NCBI GenBank assembly: GCA_003176045.1
Contig: PSRM01000164.1
Location: forward strand, 1 to 52,384
From: Verrucomicrobiota bacterium
Lineage (GTDB): Bacteria > Verrucomicrobiota > Verrucomicrobiia > Limisphaerales > UBA8199
DNA: 52,384 nt
Direction of reading: 5' to 3'
In this document: piece by piece, positions 32,511 through 41,887 of the stretch
How positions within the stretch are numbered: the stretch's first letter is position 1
Layout of the letters: the number at the start of each line of letters is the position of its first letter
The notes under the pieces: model-generated
Database searches by the model: none
The model's input: only the letters and a program-made list of their open reading frames with translations
What the model was told of the DNA's origin: nothing
Translations under genes and position numbers: made by a program

Positions 32511-35500
32511 TTCGGATCCCTTTCGCCCTTCGCCCTTCTCACCTCGTCCCTCCTCGCCTTCCCCGCTCTTTTGTTCAAATTCCTGCAACGTGAACGGTCC
32601 CTTTGCCATATAATCAGGCATCCTGGGATTCGGATTCCGGATTTTCGCCAAATAGGTCGTCCGCGGCTTCGTGAGCAGGAATGGCAGCACAGTGTAATTC
32701 CGGTCCGACTGCTTGAGCTTCGAAACGCGACTCTCGGGCTTCTTCAGATCTCCAAAAACGATCGCGCCAGCGGGACAGGCCTGGGCACAGGCGGTGGTGA
32801 ATGAATCGGTTTTGACAATCACGTCGCCGGAAGCGCCCGCCTGCCGCTTCTGAGCGATCTTCGCCTGCTCGATGCGTTGAATGCAGTAAGTACACTTCTC
32901 CATCACTCCGCGCATGCGCACGGTGACATCGGGGTTCTTGATCATCTTCATCAGGTCCCACTCGTCGTCCTGGCGATGACCAAATGGCCCGCGGTAGAGT
33001 TGGGTGATGGGCCGCTTATTGTAATCGAAATAATTGAAGCGCCGGACCTTGTAAGGGCAGTTGTTCGAGCAGTAACGCGTGCCGACACACCGGTTGTAGG
33101 TCATTACGTTCAGCCCCTCCTGGTCGTGCGACGTAGCATTGACTGGGCAGACGTTTTCACACGGCGCCGATTCACAATGCTGGCAGAGCATCGGCTGCGT
33201 TACCACCTGCGGCTCATCAATCCACTTTTGGTATTGCTGCTCGGTCTCGAAATCGAATGTTTCGAAGAAAGCTTGTTTCGCTTCCGGGCTGTTTGGCGGC
33301 GCCAACGGGTGTCCGGCATAATAGCGGTCAATGCGCAACCAGTGCATTACGCGGCCGCGCCTTACCTGGTCCTTGCCCACGATAGGCACGTTGTTTTCGC
33401 TCTGGCAGGCCAGCACGCAGGCCGAGCAACCGACGCACATGTTCAGGTCAATCGCCATGCCCCATTGGTGCAGGCCCTTCTTTTTGAGTTCGTCAAACGG
33501 ATTCGGATAAAGCGGCGCCTCGACCGGCAATTCCTCCTCGCCCATTTTTTTAGCGAATTCAGGAGATTGCCGGTACTGCTCCAGGTTTGCTTCGCGAATG
33601 ATGGGCCGGCCTTCCATAGACCAGTGCGTCTGCGTGCTGACGAGAGAATAGGTTTCGCCAGTCTTACGCAAGGTCGCGCCGGAGGCAAAATTCTGGGCAT
33701 CGCTGGTGCGCAAAGGATAGACGTCGAAGCCCGTCCCTCGGCCCACGCGACCCGTTTTTTGGCGCCCGTAGCCCAGTGCCAGGCCCAGCGAATAATCTGC
33801 AAAACCAGGCTGGACCCAGATCGGCCCGCGCAGGCTGCGGCCCGAAACGGTGATCTCAACTAAATCGGAATTCTTAAGCCCAAGCTCCTCAGCGGTCTTG
33901 CGGCTGATCATTACGGCATTGTCCCAAACAAGTTTCGTGACCGGGTCGGGCAACTCCTGCAGCCAGCCGTTATTATTGTAGCGGCCATCGTCCATCTTGT
34001 AGTCGCGGGCGAAGACCACTTCCAGTTTTTCTTTGTCGGGCAGTTCGGCTTTTTGCGGTTGGGTCCGGGCCACGATCGTCTGGTCCAACCGGACCTCAGC
34101 AGGTTTGGAAGCCGACCCCGCCAGGAACCCGTCATGCAGGAATTTCTTCCAGGCTTCCTCCAGAGTTCCCTCCGGTTTGAACGTCTCGAAGGTTTCGCGC
34201 ACGATCGCGTACGGATCGGCCACTTCCAGCCCGCCAATGCGGGCAAGCAACTCCAGTTCGGTCATGCCGCCAAGCAAAGGCGCGATTAACGGCTGGATGG
34301 CGAGCAACGTGCCGTCGCTTGCGAGCCCATCGCCCCAGGATTCCAGATAATGGGCGGCAGGCAGATGCCAATCACATAGCGCGGCGGTTTCATCCTCGTA
34401 GTAGCCCAGGCGGACCACGGTCTTGGCTTTGCGTTGAGCTGTCGCCCAGCTCAAATCGGCCGGGGCGGTGTAAGCCGGATTGCTGCCCAGGATGACCAGG
34501 GTTTCGACCTCGCCGGAGTTCAGCGCTTTGGCCAGGTCGCTGATCGTGCCTTCATTGGACTCGGGCACTTCATGGAGCATGACGGTTTTGCCAATGTTTC
34601 CAAGCTCGGCGTTGATCGCGTGGGCGAGCAGGTGAACTTCCAGCGGCTGGCGATGCCCGGCGATCACAAGGCCATTGCCGGCGCTCGCTCTTAGGTCGCT
34701 AGCGCATTCGGTAAGCCATCTGTCTGCGCTGCTCGCAACTTTTCCCAGGGTCAACAGAGTAGAGACGTCACCGGGCATCGAGAGCAGTTCGCCCGCAAGA
34801 ACACGGCACGCCAGGCCCATAGCGCTGGCCGGCAGACGCAGCCGGTGGTCGGCGTTCATCCCGGTAAGCGTCATCAGCCCCTCGGCCACATAGAGCCGGT
34901 TCGGGGCTTGCTGAGGATTCTGCAGATGTCTTCTGCCCGCAAAACGGCGAATATGATTGTGCGCATCCTCTTCTGAGCCGATGAAGTCGCAGTCCAACGA
35001 CACGATCACGTTGGCCAGGTCCATGTTATAATACGGCTTGACCGATTTGCCGAAGGCCTTCGAAGCAGCCCGACGATGAATATCCAAATCCACCGGTTCA
35101 TGCGCAAACCAGCGGGCGTTTGGAAGTTTTTGTGCAAGTGCTGCCTGAAGACGGCGCCGTGAAGGCGAACTGCTCCTTTCCACGAGGAAACTCAGACCTT
35201 TTCCGCCATCAGGGACGGCTTTCTTCGCGACCGAGGCAAGGAAATCAAGAGCCGCGGCGCGCGAGCGTTCCTGTCCTCCTTCCGTGATGCGAGACGCCCG
35301 ATCAGGATCATAGAGATTAAGAATCGATGCCTGGACAAACCGATCCGTGCCGCCGTTGCTGCCGGGGAGCTGCTTATTGCCTTCTACCTTGATAGGCCGC
35401 CCATCGGTGGATTTTACAACCAACGGAACCGCGCAGCTCTGGCCGGGCATGGCCGTAGCGAAGTCTTGCGGGACGCCATGAACGTAATTCTCCGGCATCT

Positions 35501-35786
35501 GCGCGAATGGCTCGATTTTTTCCTCTGGCCTGCGGCACCCGCTCGCGGCCAACCCTACGCCCGCCAGGGCAAAGGACGCGGACATGATCCGCATGAAGTG
35601 CCGCCGAGAAAGCGGATCCGTCCATTCGCTGGCCCCTTCAGGGAACTCGCGCTCGACCCATTGTTGGAATTCGGGGGTGTGGGACAGCTCCTCCAGCCCA
35701 CGCCAATAATGCATGCCACTGGCCTTGTCAGACCGGTCCGACCGGTCCGACCGGTCTGACAAATTCGTTGTATGTTCCACGCTCAT
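32508..35786 (-). CDS. actB: alternative complex III subunit ActB (molybdopterin-like plus Fe-S)
   Basis: A 1092-aa fusion of a molybdopterin-oxidoreductase-like half (ActB1; no Mo in characterised ACIII) and a four-cluster ferredoxin half (ActB2). The Tat signal [12 protein letters not shown] begins at R61-R62. Cluster motifs are [46 protein letters not shown] and CAQACP. The N-terminus includes [11 protein letters not shown], encoded by a 9-nt GGACCGGTC microsatellite. The C-terminus ends in a Glu/Gly/Arg-rich tail probably derived from flanking repeats. The start overlaps the actA stop as ATGA, indicating coupling. Confidence 0.95.
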   Translation of the reverse strand: MSVEHTTNLSDRSDRSDRSDKASGMHYWRGLEELSHTPEFQQWVEREFPEGASEWTDPLSRRHFMRIMSASFALAGVGLAASGCRRPEEKIEPFAQMPENYVHGVPQDFATAMPGQSCAVPLVVKSTDGRPIKVEGNKQLPGSNGGTDRFVQASILNLYDPDRASRITEGGQERSRAAALDFLASVAKKAVPDGGKGLSFLVERSSSPSRRRLQAALAQKLPNARWFAHEPVDLDIHRRAASKAFGKSVKPYYNMDLANVIVSLDCDFIGSEEDAHNHIRRFAGRRHLQNPQQAPNRLYVAEGLMTLTGMNADHRLRLPASAMGLACRVLAGELLSMPGDVSTLLTLGKVASSADRWLTECASDLRASAGNGLVIAGHRQPLEVHLLAHAINAELGNIGKTVMLHEVPESNEGTISDLAKALNSGEVETLVILGSNPAYTAPADLSWATAQRKAKTVVRLGYYEDETAALCDWHLPAAHYLESWGDGLASDGTLLAIQPLIAPLLGGMTELELLARIGGLEVADPYAIVRETFETFKPEGTLEEAWKKFLHDGFLAGSASKPAEVRLDQTIVARTQPQKAELPDKEKLEVVFARDYKMDDGRYNNNGWLQELPDPVTKLVWDNAVMISRKTAEELGLKNSDLVEITVSGRSLRGPIWVQPGFADYSLGLALGYGRQKTGRVGRGTGFDVYPLRTSDAQNFASGATLRKTGETYSLVSTQTHWSMEGRPIIREANLEQYRQSPEFAKKMGEEELPVEAPLYPNPFDELKKKGLHQWGMAIDLNMCVGCSACVLACQSENNVPIVGKDQVRRGRVMHWLRIDRYYAGHPLAPPNSPEAKQAFFETFDFETEQQYQKWIDEPQVVTQPMLCQHCESAPCENVCPVNATSHDQEGLNVMTYNRCVGTRYCSNNCPYKVRRFNYFDYNKRPITQLYRGPFGHRQDDEWDLMKMIKNPDVTVRMRGVMEKCTYCIQRIEQAKIAQKRQAGASGDVIVKTDSFTTACAQACPAGAIVFGDLKKPESRVSKLKQSDRNYTVLPFLLTKPRTTYLAKIRNPNPRMPDYMAKGPFTLQEFEQKSGEGEEGRGEKGEGRKGSE

Positions 35787-36451
35787 CTATGACATGCCGA
35801 ACAATTCTGCAGTGACTCCACCTTCCACTTATCCACCATGTCTCGGCCGTGCAGCCTCTGAAGCCGCTCGTTTTCTTCGGGGTTCTCGCTCCAACGCCAA
35901 TCCAAATCGGTGATTTTATCCAGTGGCCGGATTTTCTTTGCCGGATCGCGGTGGCAATCCAGGCAAAAAGTCATACTTAGGGGCTGATAATGATAAACTT
36001 CATCCATTTTGTTGATCGAGCCGTGACATTCCACGCAACTGATGCCGCGGTCCACGTGGATGGAATGGTTGAAATAGACATAATCGGGCACCCGATGGAT
36101 CTGGACCCAGGGAATCGGCTTGCCGCTTTGGGCGCTTTCGCGCACCAGAGCCAGCCTCGGGTCATCTTTGAGCACCTGGTTATGGCAATTCATGCACGTG
36201 CTGCTGGCCGGGATGTTCGAATACCACGACTTTTCGACCGCGTTATGGCAATAGCGGCAATCCATTCCAAGCTGGCCGGCATGAATAGCGTGCGAAAAAG
36301 ACACCGGCTGCTCGGGTTGATAGCCCACGCGCGAGTATTTCGGCGTCAGGTAATACCACATCCCTGCCGTCACGGCGCTGCCAACAAGCAGCGTCCCGAC
36401 AGCAATCGCCGCCGGCAAGCGGTTGGTCCACTTGGGGAAAATCGCTGACAC
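35783..36451 (-). CDS. actA: alternative complex III subunit ActA, pentaheme cytochrome c
   Basis: A 222-aa protein from GTG 36451, first gene of the operon. One N-terminal helix (about 14-31) and five CxxCH sites: CRYCH 65-69, CMNCH 86-90, CVECH 139-143, CLDCH 163-167, CSACH 217-221. The last is one residue before the stop. It takes electrons from the ActB Fe-S chain. The sequence upstream (36452-36579) should hold the operon promoter; no clear consensus was found. Confidence 0.95.
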   Translation of the reverse strand: MSAIFPKWTNRLPAAIAVGTLLVGSAVTAGMWYYLTPKYSRVGYQPEQPVSFSHAIHAGQLGMDCRYCHNAVEKSWYSNIPASSTCMNCHNQVLKDDPRLALVRESAQSGKPIPWVQIHRVPDYVYFNHSIHVDRGISCVECHGSINKMDEVYHYQPLSMTFCLDCHRDPAKKIRPLDKITDLDWRWSENPEENERLQRLHGRDMVDKWKVESLQNCSACHR

Positions 36452-36579
36452 ACGATTCTTTCGCTAAAACAGGCGGAAACCTTTAACGCCACAACCCTTG
36501 CTTCGCAAGCGCAAAGTACGGTTAGTCGCATGATTTAGGTTTTGTTAATAAAATCCATTAGCCGCACTGGTCAATTCCT

Positions 36580-36608
36580 CCTGGGAGCGCGGGCATCTTG
36601 CCCGCGAG
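36580..36608. repeat. 29-bp palindromic dispersed repeat, intergenic copy
   Basis: Identical to 5968-5996, which lies inside the Tat-protein gene. Dyad CGCGGGCA-TCT-TGCCCGCG. This shows that the same mobile unit occurs in coding and non-coding sequence. Confidence 0.85.
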
Positions 36609-36692
36609 TTTCTTGCTTGCTTCCCGGAAGAAACGGATCCACGTGTTTTGCTGAACTGTTCTAATTGGACGGAATTTCGCCCTTTTGCGACG

Positions 36693-37745
36693 ATGTCGGC
36701 AATGTGTTCAGACAAAAGCCGCTATTCGGCAGTCCAGAGAACCTTTCTCTCAGGTGGACCTATGGTTTTGGTGATTTCCTTATTGACGCTCGGTTGCCGT
36801 AGTACGGTTCCCCATCCACCGGCATTCTCAGATTTCCAGCGTGCGTTCAACAAAGGCTTGGAAACTCAAGCCGGATGGGAAGCGCAAACAGAAGTGTTTG
36901 CCGCCGCAATGCTCTCGGACCGAGAAATGTACAAGATCCTGGTCGGTACCAATGTGCAGGCGATGATCGGTGCGGGGTTGCAAGGTCGTCTGGATGATAA
37001 TCTGGATTTGGCGCTGTTGGAGCGCGCCGCAAGTATTTCACCTAGCAATGCCGCAGCTTGGGCCGCGGTCGCCTATCGAAGTCTGACCCTGTTGAAAAAC
37101 CACATCGGAGACATACAGACGACGGGGAATAAATTCAGGAGAGCGACTGATACGATGAGCACGCTAGCCCCGACCAATTCGGTCCCACTTTATCTGCGTG
37201 CTGCTTTTGATTGTCTGGAAACGAATATCGGGGGCGCAAAGGAGCTTATCGTAAAAGCTTACGCAATGGATGGGTTTGACACTTACGAGACTACTCTAAA
37301 GGTCTGCGTCATTCAGGCATTAGAATCTGTCGGCTACTCCGAATTTACCGCTCGAATTGTCGCTTCAGGCAACGCGCCGGCAACATTTGCATGGCCAAAG
37401 TTAGACAGAGCAATCCTTGCTGCTAGCCCCTCAACGGAAGAAGTCCGCGCCTGCCTGTTACTTGGTGCTCGCGTAGCTAGCGGCGGCAGCTTTTTGGACC
37501 AGTTGGTTGGGGACTCAATCCAATTGAGGGCCATGGAAAAGCTCGACGGACCCCAGTTTGCCATGGCAAAGAGGCGAATCACCGAACAAAAGGAGCGGAT
37601 AAAGCACGCCACTCGTTATCTGGGCTCGGTTCGCACCCGCAACGTGACAGAGAAACAATGGGTTCAGTACTACGATAGGTGCTTTAAATCGGGTGAAATG
37701 GACGCGGTGCAATGGTTGGCAGAAAAGATGGGCGACACCTTTTAG
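36693..37745 (+). CDS. lipoprotein with helical repeats, unknown function
   Basis: A 350-aa protein starting at ATG 36693; a TTG at 36648 and an ATG at 36762 are alternatives. Signal with hydrophobic MVLVISLLTLGC (lipobox LTLGC). The mature part is alpha-helical with TPR-like stretches (LALLERAASISPSNAAAWAAVAYRSL). The C-terminus is basic. It is divergent from the ACIII operon. Family not recognised. Confidence 0.72.
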   Translation: MSAMCSDKSRYSAVQRTFLSGGPMVLVISLLTLGCRSTVPHPPAFSDFQRAFNKGLETQAGWEAQTEVFAAAMLSDREMYKILVGTNVQAMIGAGLQGRLDDNLDLALLERAASISPSNAAAWAAVAYRSLTLLKNHIGDIQTTGNKFRRATDTMSTLAPTNSVPLYLRAAFDCLETNIGGAKELIVKAYAMDGFDTYETTLKVCVIQALESVGYSEFTARIVASGNAPATFAWPKLDRAILAASPSTEEVRACLLLGARVASGGSFLDQLVGDSIQLRAMEKLDGPQFAMAKRRITEQKERIKHATRYLGSVRTRNVTEKQWVQYYDRCFKSGEMDAVQWLAEKMGDTF

Positions 37746-37793
37746 CCGGCAGGGCGAGGAGCGAGTGCAGCCCTGGGGTTGAGCGCGGCCGCC

Positions 37794-38084
37794 TCACGCC
37801 GGCACTAGCTCCAGCTTAATTTTTCTGCCAAGCGCCCGCGCCGCCTTATCCAGCGTCGCCAAAGTGAGGGATGGATTGGAGGCATCTAATAGCCGGTCCA
37901 AAGCGGCGCGACTGGTTTTCATACGATTGGCCATTTGGGATTTGGTCAGAGATTTCTCTTTCCTTAATTGCTGGAGCTGGAAACTCAGCGCGCGTTTCCA
38001 GGCCAGTGCCTCGACCTCTTTGAGAATTCCTTCTGCTTTCAGGAATTCCCGGAAGTCGCTTCCACGATGGATTCTCTTACTCAT
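37794..38084 (-). CDS. XRE-family helix-turn-helix regulator, orphan antitoxin-like
   Basis: A 96-aa protein using ATG 38084 (MSKRIHRGSDFREFL). The C-terminal two-thirds is an XRE/HigA-type HTH (KSLTKSQMANRMKTSRAALDRLLDASNPSLTLATLDKAARALG). The size and N-terminal arm suit a type II antitoxin, yet no complete toxin gene lies on either side. It may have lost its partner or act alone as a repressor. Confidence 0.82.
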   Translation of the reverse strand: MSKRIHRGSDFREFLKAEGILKEVEALAWKRALSFQLQQLRKEKSLTKSQMANRMKTSRAALDRLLDASNPSLTLATLDKAARALGRKIKLELVPA

Positions 38085-38192
38085 AAAGACTACTGCCAGC
38101 GGCCGCTCGGATTTCATTCATAGCTTAATGTATCGAAATTGGTACTTGCGTCAAACCGCTGTTTTAGCCCCTTAGCCCCACAGAAGTTGAGA

Positions 38193-38275
38193 CCGTAGAA
38201 AAATCCCATTCACGTTGACGGGCGAGACAGTTGGCACGATTCTCTGCAGATGGCCCGCAAGCAACAGACTTTTCT
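38193..38275. repeat. dispersed repeat with ATGGC(C/T)CGCAAGCAACAG, copy 1
   Basis: GTAGAAAAATCCCATTCACG, TTGACGGGCGA and GATTCTCTGCAGATGGCCCG match 39923-40010 at roughly three quarters of positions. It supplies the ATG of the following lipoprotein-like gene, as copy 2 does for the Rhs fragment. Confidence 0.75.
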
Positions 38276-39008
38276 ACGGCCTGCCCCCTCCCATGGTGAC
38301 CCCTCGCACAGGAGCCATTTGCGCAAGGGCTTGCCGCGACTTTTAAGCTGGTGCATTTTCATGGGGGTGAGCGCCATGGCCCTCTTCGACACTGGATGTT
38401 CGACGGATCGGCGGTTAGTGGATTTCTGGACACCACAGGACCGCGAAGCGGAAGACTTATTTTATTGGGGACGCGCCACGTTTCTAACAGGAAATACGAC
38501 TTATGGAACCTTGCCGGCAGGGGAGTGCTGTAAGATCGCGAGCAATCCCTCAAAATCGTTGGGCGCGCGACGATTTGCCGCCGCCCTGCTTTTCGCGTTC
38601 TACGTTCGTGCAGGCTTTAACGTTGCGGACATGCGAAAGATCATGCTGCACAAGGAATGGCTTGATGACTGCGCGATCCGACCGGTAGTAATCATTACGG
38701 GTGATAATCCATGGCGGCTGCGAGGCTGGCACTTCAAAATGCGCTTTTTCCCGGATAAAGCGGGTGATTCGGATTGGAACATGTCTTTTACTCTGGCCGG
38801 GAAATCCATGGACCCTCGCAAAGGAATCACCGAAACCGATGCGAAGAACTTCTTTAAGGGAGATCATTCCGGCGAGAATCTAATGATTACGGAATTCGTC
38901 TTATACTATCCTTTGCCGACCCCCCGCTCTGGGCTAGTAGCAGAGCGACACAGCACTAAAGGTGTTGGAATCCAAGTTCGTCCTTGGGGGTGGTTCGAGT
39001 TGCAATGA
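38250..39008 (+). CDS. putative exported protein, unknown function
   Basis: Up to 252 aa. The first ATG (38250, MARKQQ) lies in a dispersed repeat; internal ATGs at 38361 and 38376 are alternatives. A basic stretch RKGLPR and hydrophobic LLSWCIFMGVSAMALF precede a Cys (DTGC), resembling a lipoprotein signal but with a poor lipobox. The rest is globular (GARRFAAALLFAFYVRAGF, WRLRGWHFKMRFFPD). No known family recognised. Confidence 0.6.
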   Translation: MARKQQTFLRPAPSHGDPSHRSHLRKGLPRLLSWCIFMGVSAMALFDTGCSTDRRLVDFWTPQDREAEDLFYWGRATFLTGNTTYGTLPAGECCKIASNPSKSLGARRFAAALLFAFYVRAGFNVADMRKIMLHKEWLDDCAIRPVVIITGDNPWRLRGWHFKMRFFPDKAGDSDWNMSFTLAGKSMDPRKGITETDAKNFFKGDHSGENLMITEFVLYYPLPTPRSGLVAERHSTKGVGIQVRPWGWFELQ

Positions 39009-39223
39009 GCGCAGCATTAACCTGGTCGCGGGACTCACTTAGGGGTCCGGAAGTAAGCTGGGGTCGCATCTGGGTCGCATCTCATCATCCATTTATCATT
39101 TCATTTGATTGCGCTGAAATACTCGAAACAAATTTCGTGTTAGAGGCAAAGAGCTTTTCAATTTCTTCGTTTTTATTAGCCACTCCTTTTTATGGGCGTC
39201 CGCGTGTTTCTCGAATAGTGACT

Positions 39224-39751
39224 TCAATCATGAAATGGACATGGCCGGTGGCGGATGTTCTCAAAATGGTGAACTCGACAAAATACACTGTTGGGGATTG
39301 CGCCCTTTTGGCAGCCAGCGTGCCGACAGTGCACCGTCGTGCGTTCAGGAGCCAGTCGGTCGTAAAACTCCCGATCCAAAGCGAGTGTAACTGCTTCCGA
39401 TTTTCTGATGATCTCCTCGCGTTCTTCGGCACCCCGTGCAGGAGCCTGCCCCGCGCGCCAAGGCTCCTGATTAATGGCCGCTATTTCTCCACGTGATAGT
39501 TTCAACCAAAGCTCCAAGGCTTTTTCTCTCGAAACACCAAGTTGGTGGCGCGGCTCTTCCCCTGATTCCATATTCTCGAATATCACCAGCCCACTTTCAT
39601 AAACGGACAGCGTCCACCCACTCTCATGAGTAAGCCACGTATCGGGATGCTCTGGGTCGCTCTTCTCAAGCTCTGCGAGGATCTCCCGCATACGGTTCTC
39701 ATCCGGCAAGTTTTCAGAGCCACCCCAGCGCGTCTGTGCAAAGTAGTTCAT
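39224..39751 (-). CDS. Cys/His-rich hypothetical protein beside the Rhs locus
   Basis: A 175-aa protein from ATG 39751 (MNYFAQTRWGG); the longer frame to 40096 runs through a dispersed repeat. The first half reads DPEHPDTWLTHESGWTLSVYESGLVIFENMESGEEPRHQLG, a conserved-looking small beta domain. The end CRHAGCQKGAIPNSVFCRVHHF gives a C-x4-C-x10-C-x2-HH pattern that could bind zinc. It is antiparallel to the Rhs tip; an immunity or accessory role is possible but unproven. Confidence 0.7.
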   Translation of the reverse strand: MNYFAQTRWGGSENLPDENRMREILAELEKSDPEHPDTWLTHESGWTLSVYESGLVIFENMESGEEPRHQLGVSREKALELWLKLSRGEIAAINQEPWRAGQAPARGAEEREEIIRKSEAVTLALDREFYDRLAPERTTVHCRHAGCQKGAIPNSVFCRVHHFENIRHRPCPFHD

Positions 39752-39922
39752 CCTCTGGACAGTATGGCTTATACGCGGTGAAAATCGAGCGTTGTCCATA
39801 TAGTTTGAGCAGCGAGGTAAAACGAGCCGGGGCCGGGCTGCTCGCGGCCCCGGCGGTCGATGGTTCGTCATGAGCGTCAACGGCCTCAAAGCGAATCCGC
39901 CCCAGAGGCCGGGCACCAGACC

Positions 39923-40010
39923 GTAGAAAAGGCCCATTTGCCTTGACCGGCGAATCCATTGGTCCGATTCTGTGGCGATGGCTCGCAAGCAACAGATTGT
40001 CTCCGGCCTG
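39923..40010. repeat. dispersed repeat with ATGGC(C/T)CGCAAGCAACAG, copy 2
   Basis: Direct-orientation partner of 38193-38275, 1.7 kb away. It ends where Rhs core sequence begins and provides its in-frame ATG, so it marks the truncation junction. Confidence 0.75.
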
Positions 40011-41312
40011 ATCCTCGGCCCGCTCGATGGCCTGGGCCGGTTGCGCTTGCGCGCTGAGTACGCCGGCGACGGCTCGACATGGGTGCTCCAGACCACGACC
40101 GGCTACATTTACGACGGCTGGCGCGTCATCCAGGAGCGCGATACGAATAACACAGCGCTCGTCAGCTACACTCGCGGACAGGATTTGAGCGGTTCGTTGG
40201 AGGGGGCCGGCGGCATCGGCGGACTGCTGGCCCGGTCAGCAGGTTTTGTCTGCACCAACACCTCGCTGACCGTAGGCATTGATAATCAATCGCCCTCCGC
40301 TCAAACCTACTCGATCTACAGCGATTACGGCACAATGGTGGACGGGGATTCTGTGGATGCCTATAGCTCGCGCTACTACACCTTTGACGTGGTGGCGGGC
40401 ACCCTGTTCGAGATTGCAGGGCCGGGCGACTATTATTACCTGGACTACCCGTGGTCGCGTTATTTCACCGCGTACCTGGACACCTCCTTACTGGGCATCT
40501 TCATAGTCAACGACATTGATTATTGGACCAGCGGCAATGTCCTGTGCGGCCCGGATTCGGGCGGCAGTTGGACCAGCCACGCCTATTACCACGCCGATGG
40601 CAACGGCAACGTGACCTGCCTTATTGACGAGAGCCAGTCGGTTGTCGCGACCTATCGTTACGACCCGTTCGGCGGCATTTTGTCCCAAAGCGGCGATCTG
40701 GCCGGCGCCAACAACTACCGCTTCTCCAGCAAGGAGCAGATGCCGAATAGCGGGCTCTATTATTATGGCTATAGGTTTTATGAGCCGAGCTTGCAAAGCT
40801 GGATAAATAGAGACCCTGCCGGGGAAGGTAGTGGAGTAAACTTGTACACCTTTGTACTAAACGCCCCTTCGGACTACCTGGACACGGACGGGCGAAGCTT
40901 TTTCAGGCTCCCTCCGGAAATTCGGTGGCCCAGTTTTCCTCCGATCGAGATTCCATGGCCCAGCCTGCCGTGGCGAAAGCCCAGACCTCCTGCGTCTTGT
41001 CCTCCCCAAGTCAACTGCGCGGGGTATTTACCATTCACTGGTTCAAAGTGCGACGGAAAGCCCGACTCGTACCCTAGTTCAGCATACAAGTGTTGTCAAG
41101 ATTTCATGGAAAAGTACGGGTCGTCGACCACGGTCCAGTGCGTCGCGAATTGCCTTCAAGCAGCCGAGGCTCAGTGCGAGCAGGAGAGTTCTTGCAGTAA
41201 GCGAGCGGACTGTCGTAAGAAGGCCCATGTGGATTGTTACTCCAAGTGCCATTTCGTTCCTGTGAAAGGTATCCCGGCTTCGTGCGCGGCCCTCGGACTG
41301 ACCGGACGGTGA
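39972..41312 (+). CDS. 5'-truncated Rhs-family protein with cysteine-rich C-terminal tip
   Basis: 446 aa. Residues 1-18 come from a dispersed repeat. Rhs sequence then starts with LDGLGRLRLRAEY, YIYDGWRVIQERDTNN, an unusual 110-residue insertion, ATYRYDPFGG, YRFSSKEQMPNSGLYYYGYRFYEPSLQSWINRDPAGE and LYTFVLNAPSDYLDTDG, the end of the Rhs core. After it comes a variable tip (about 313-446): a Pro-rich stretch, then about 16 Cys (CCQDF, CVANC, CEQESSCSKRADCRKK, CYSKCHF). In polymorphic toxin systems this tip is the toxin. The long N-terminal shell is missing, so it is probably a decayed or orphan tip, useful as recombination stock. Confidence 0.8.
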   Translation: MAMARKQQIVSGLILGPLDGLGRLRLRAEYAGDGSTWVLQTTTGYIYDGWRVIQERDTNNTALVSYTRGQDLSGSLEGAGGIGGLLARSAGFVCTNTSLTVGIDNQSPSAQTYSIYSDYGTMVDGDSVDAYSSRYYTFDVVAGTLFEIAGPGDYYYLDYPWSRYFTAYLDTSLLGIFIVNDIDYWTSGNVLCGPDSGGSWTSHAYYHADGNGNVTCLIDESQSVVATYRYDPFGGILSQSGDLAGANNYRFSSKEQMPNSGLYYYGYRFYEPSLQSWINRDPAGEGSGVNLYTFVLNAPSDYLDTDGRSFFRLPPEIRWPSFPPIEIPWPSLPWRKPRPPASCPPQVNCAGYLPFTGSKCDGKPDSYPSSAYKCCQDFMEKYGSSTTVQCVANCLQAAEAQCEQESSCSKRADCRKKAHVDCYSKCHFVPVKGIPASCAALGLTGR

Positions 41313-41318
41313 GCAACT

Positions 41319-41801
41319 ATGAAGCTGGCCATTTTCGTTGCGAAAGCGCTTTGTCTGGCCATTCCAACGTTCATTGCGGTCTACCTACTGGGAACGATCC
41401 TTCTGACTGGCCTTTTCGGCGTCCTTACTGGGACACCTTACCTGGTGTTTTCCCGAGATCTTTCGGGCATTCCAGTTATCTGGTATGCCTTGGGCGTCGG
41501 CTCGCGGTTGGCCTCGGTCGCTTCTGGCTCGATTTGGCTATTCGCGACCCTGTTTGCCGGCTTCGGCAGGCCACACAAAAGCTTTTTGAAGTGGTTACTG
41601 GCAATGCTCATCATTGGGATCCTGGTTGGCGCCTTTTGCGCTTTTCCTGTACTCGCTGCCGGTGCGTCCGAACTGACCAATTCAGAGCGTCCCGGCACGG
41701 TAGCGGCCTACGTGCTTGTTTTCAGTTTTGTCGGAGCAATGGTGGGCACCATTCTGTCTCCACTGTGGTACTTCGCTTACCAGGCATGGCTCTCGCCCTG
41801 A
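41319..41801 (+). CDS. four-helix membrane protein, candidate immunity protein
   Basis: A 160-aa protein with four predicted membrane helices (about 6-34, 52-76, 88-110, 126-150), starting 6 bp after the Rhs tip stop and therefore probably cotranscribed. Small membrane proteins in this position often protect against membrane-active or periplasmic Rhs toxins. No homologous family recognised, so the immunity role is inferred from position only. Confidence 0.65.
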   Translation: MKLAIFVAKALCLAIPTFIAVYLLGTILLTGLFGVLTGTPYLVFSRDLSGIPVIWYALGVGSRLASVASGSIWLFATLFAGFGRPHKSFLKWLLAMLIIGILVGAFCAFPVLAAGASELTNSERPGTVAAYVLVFSFVGAMVGTILSPLWYFAYQAWLSP

Positions 41802-41887
41802 AAACATCATGCGAGGGTCGATTCTCACTTTTGGTCGTGCGAGGGTGCGAGTGCGAGGGTCGCGAGTGCGAGGGTCGGAAATAGCGA

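Noticed and set aside
32363-32578. N-terminal extension of ActC
   Set aside because: Encoded by CAAACACC repeats; the ATG at 32362 with an upstream AGGAG fits ActC homologues.
39752-40096. N-terminal extension of the Cys/His-rich protein
   Set aside because: Runs through the dispersed repeat and Rhs junction on the opposite strand.
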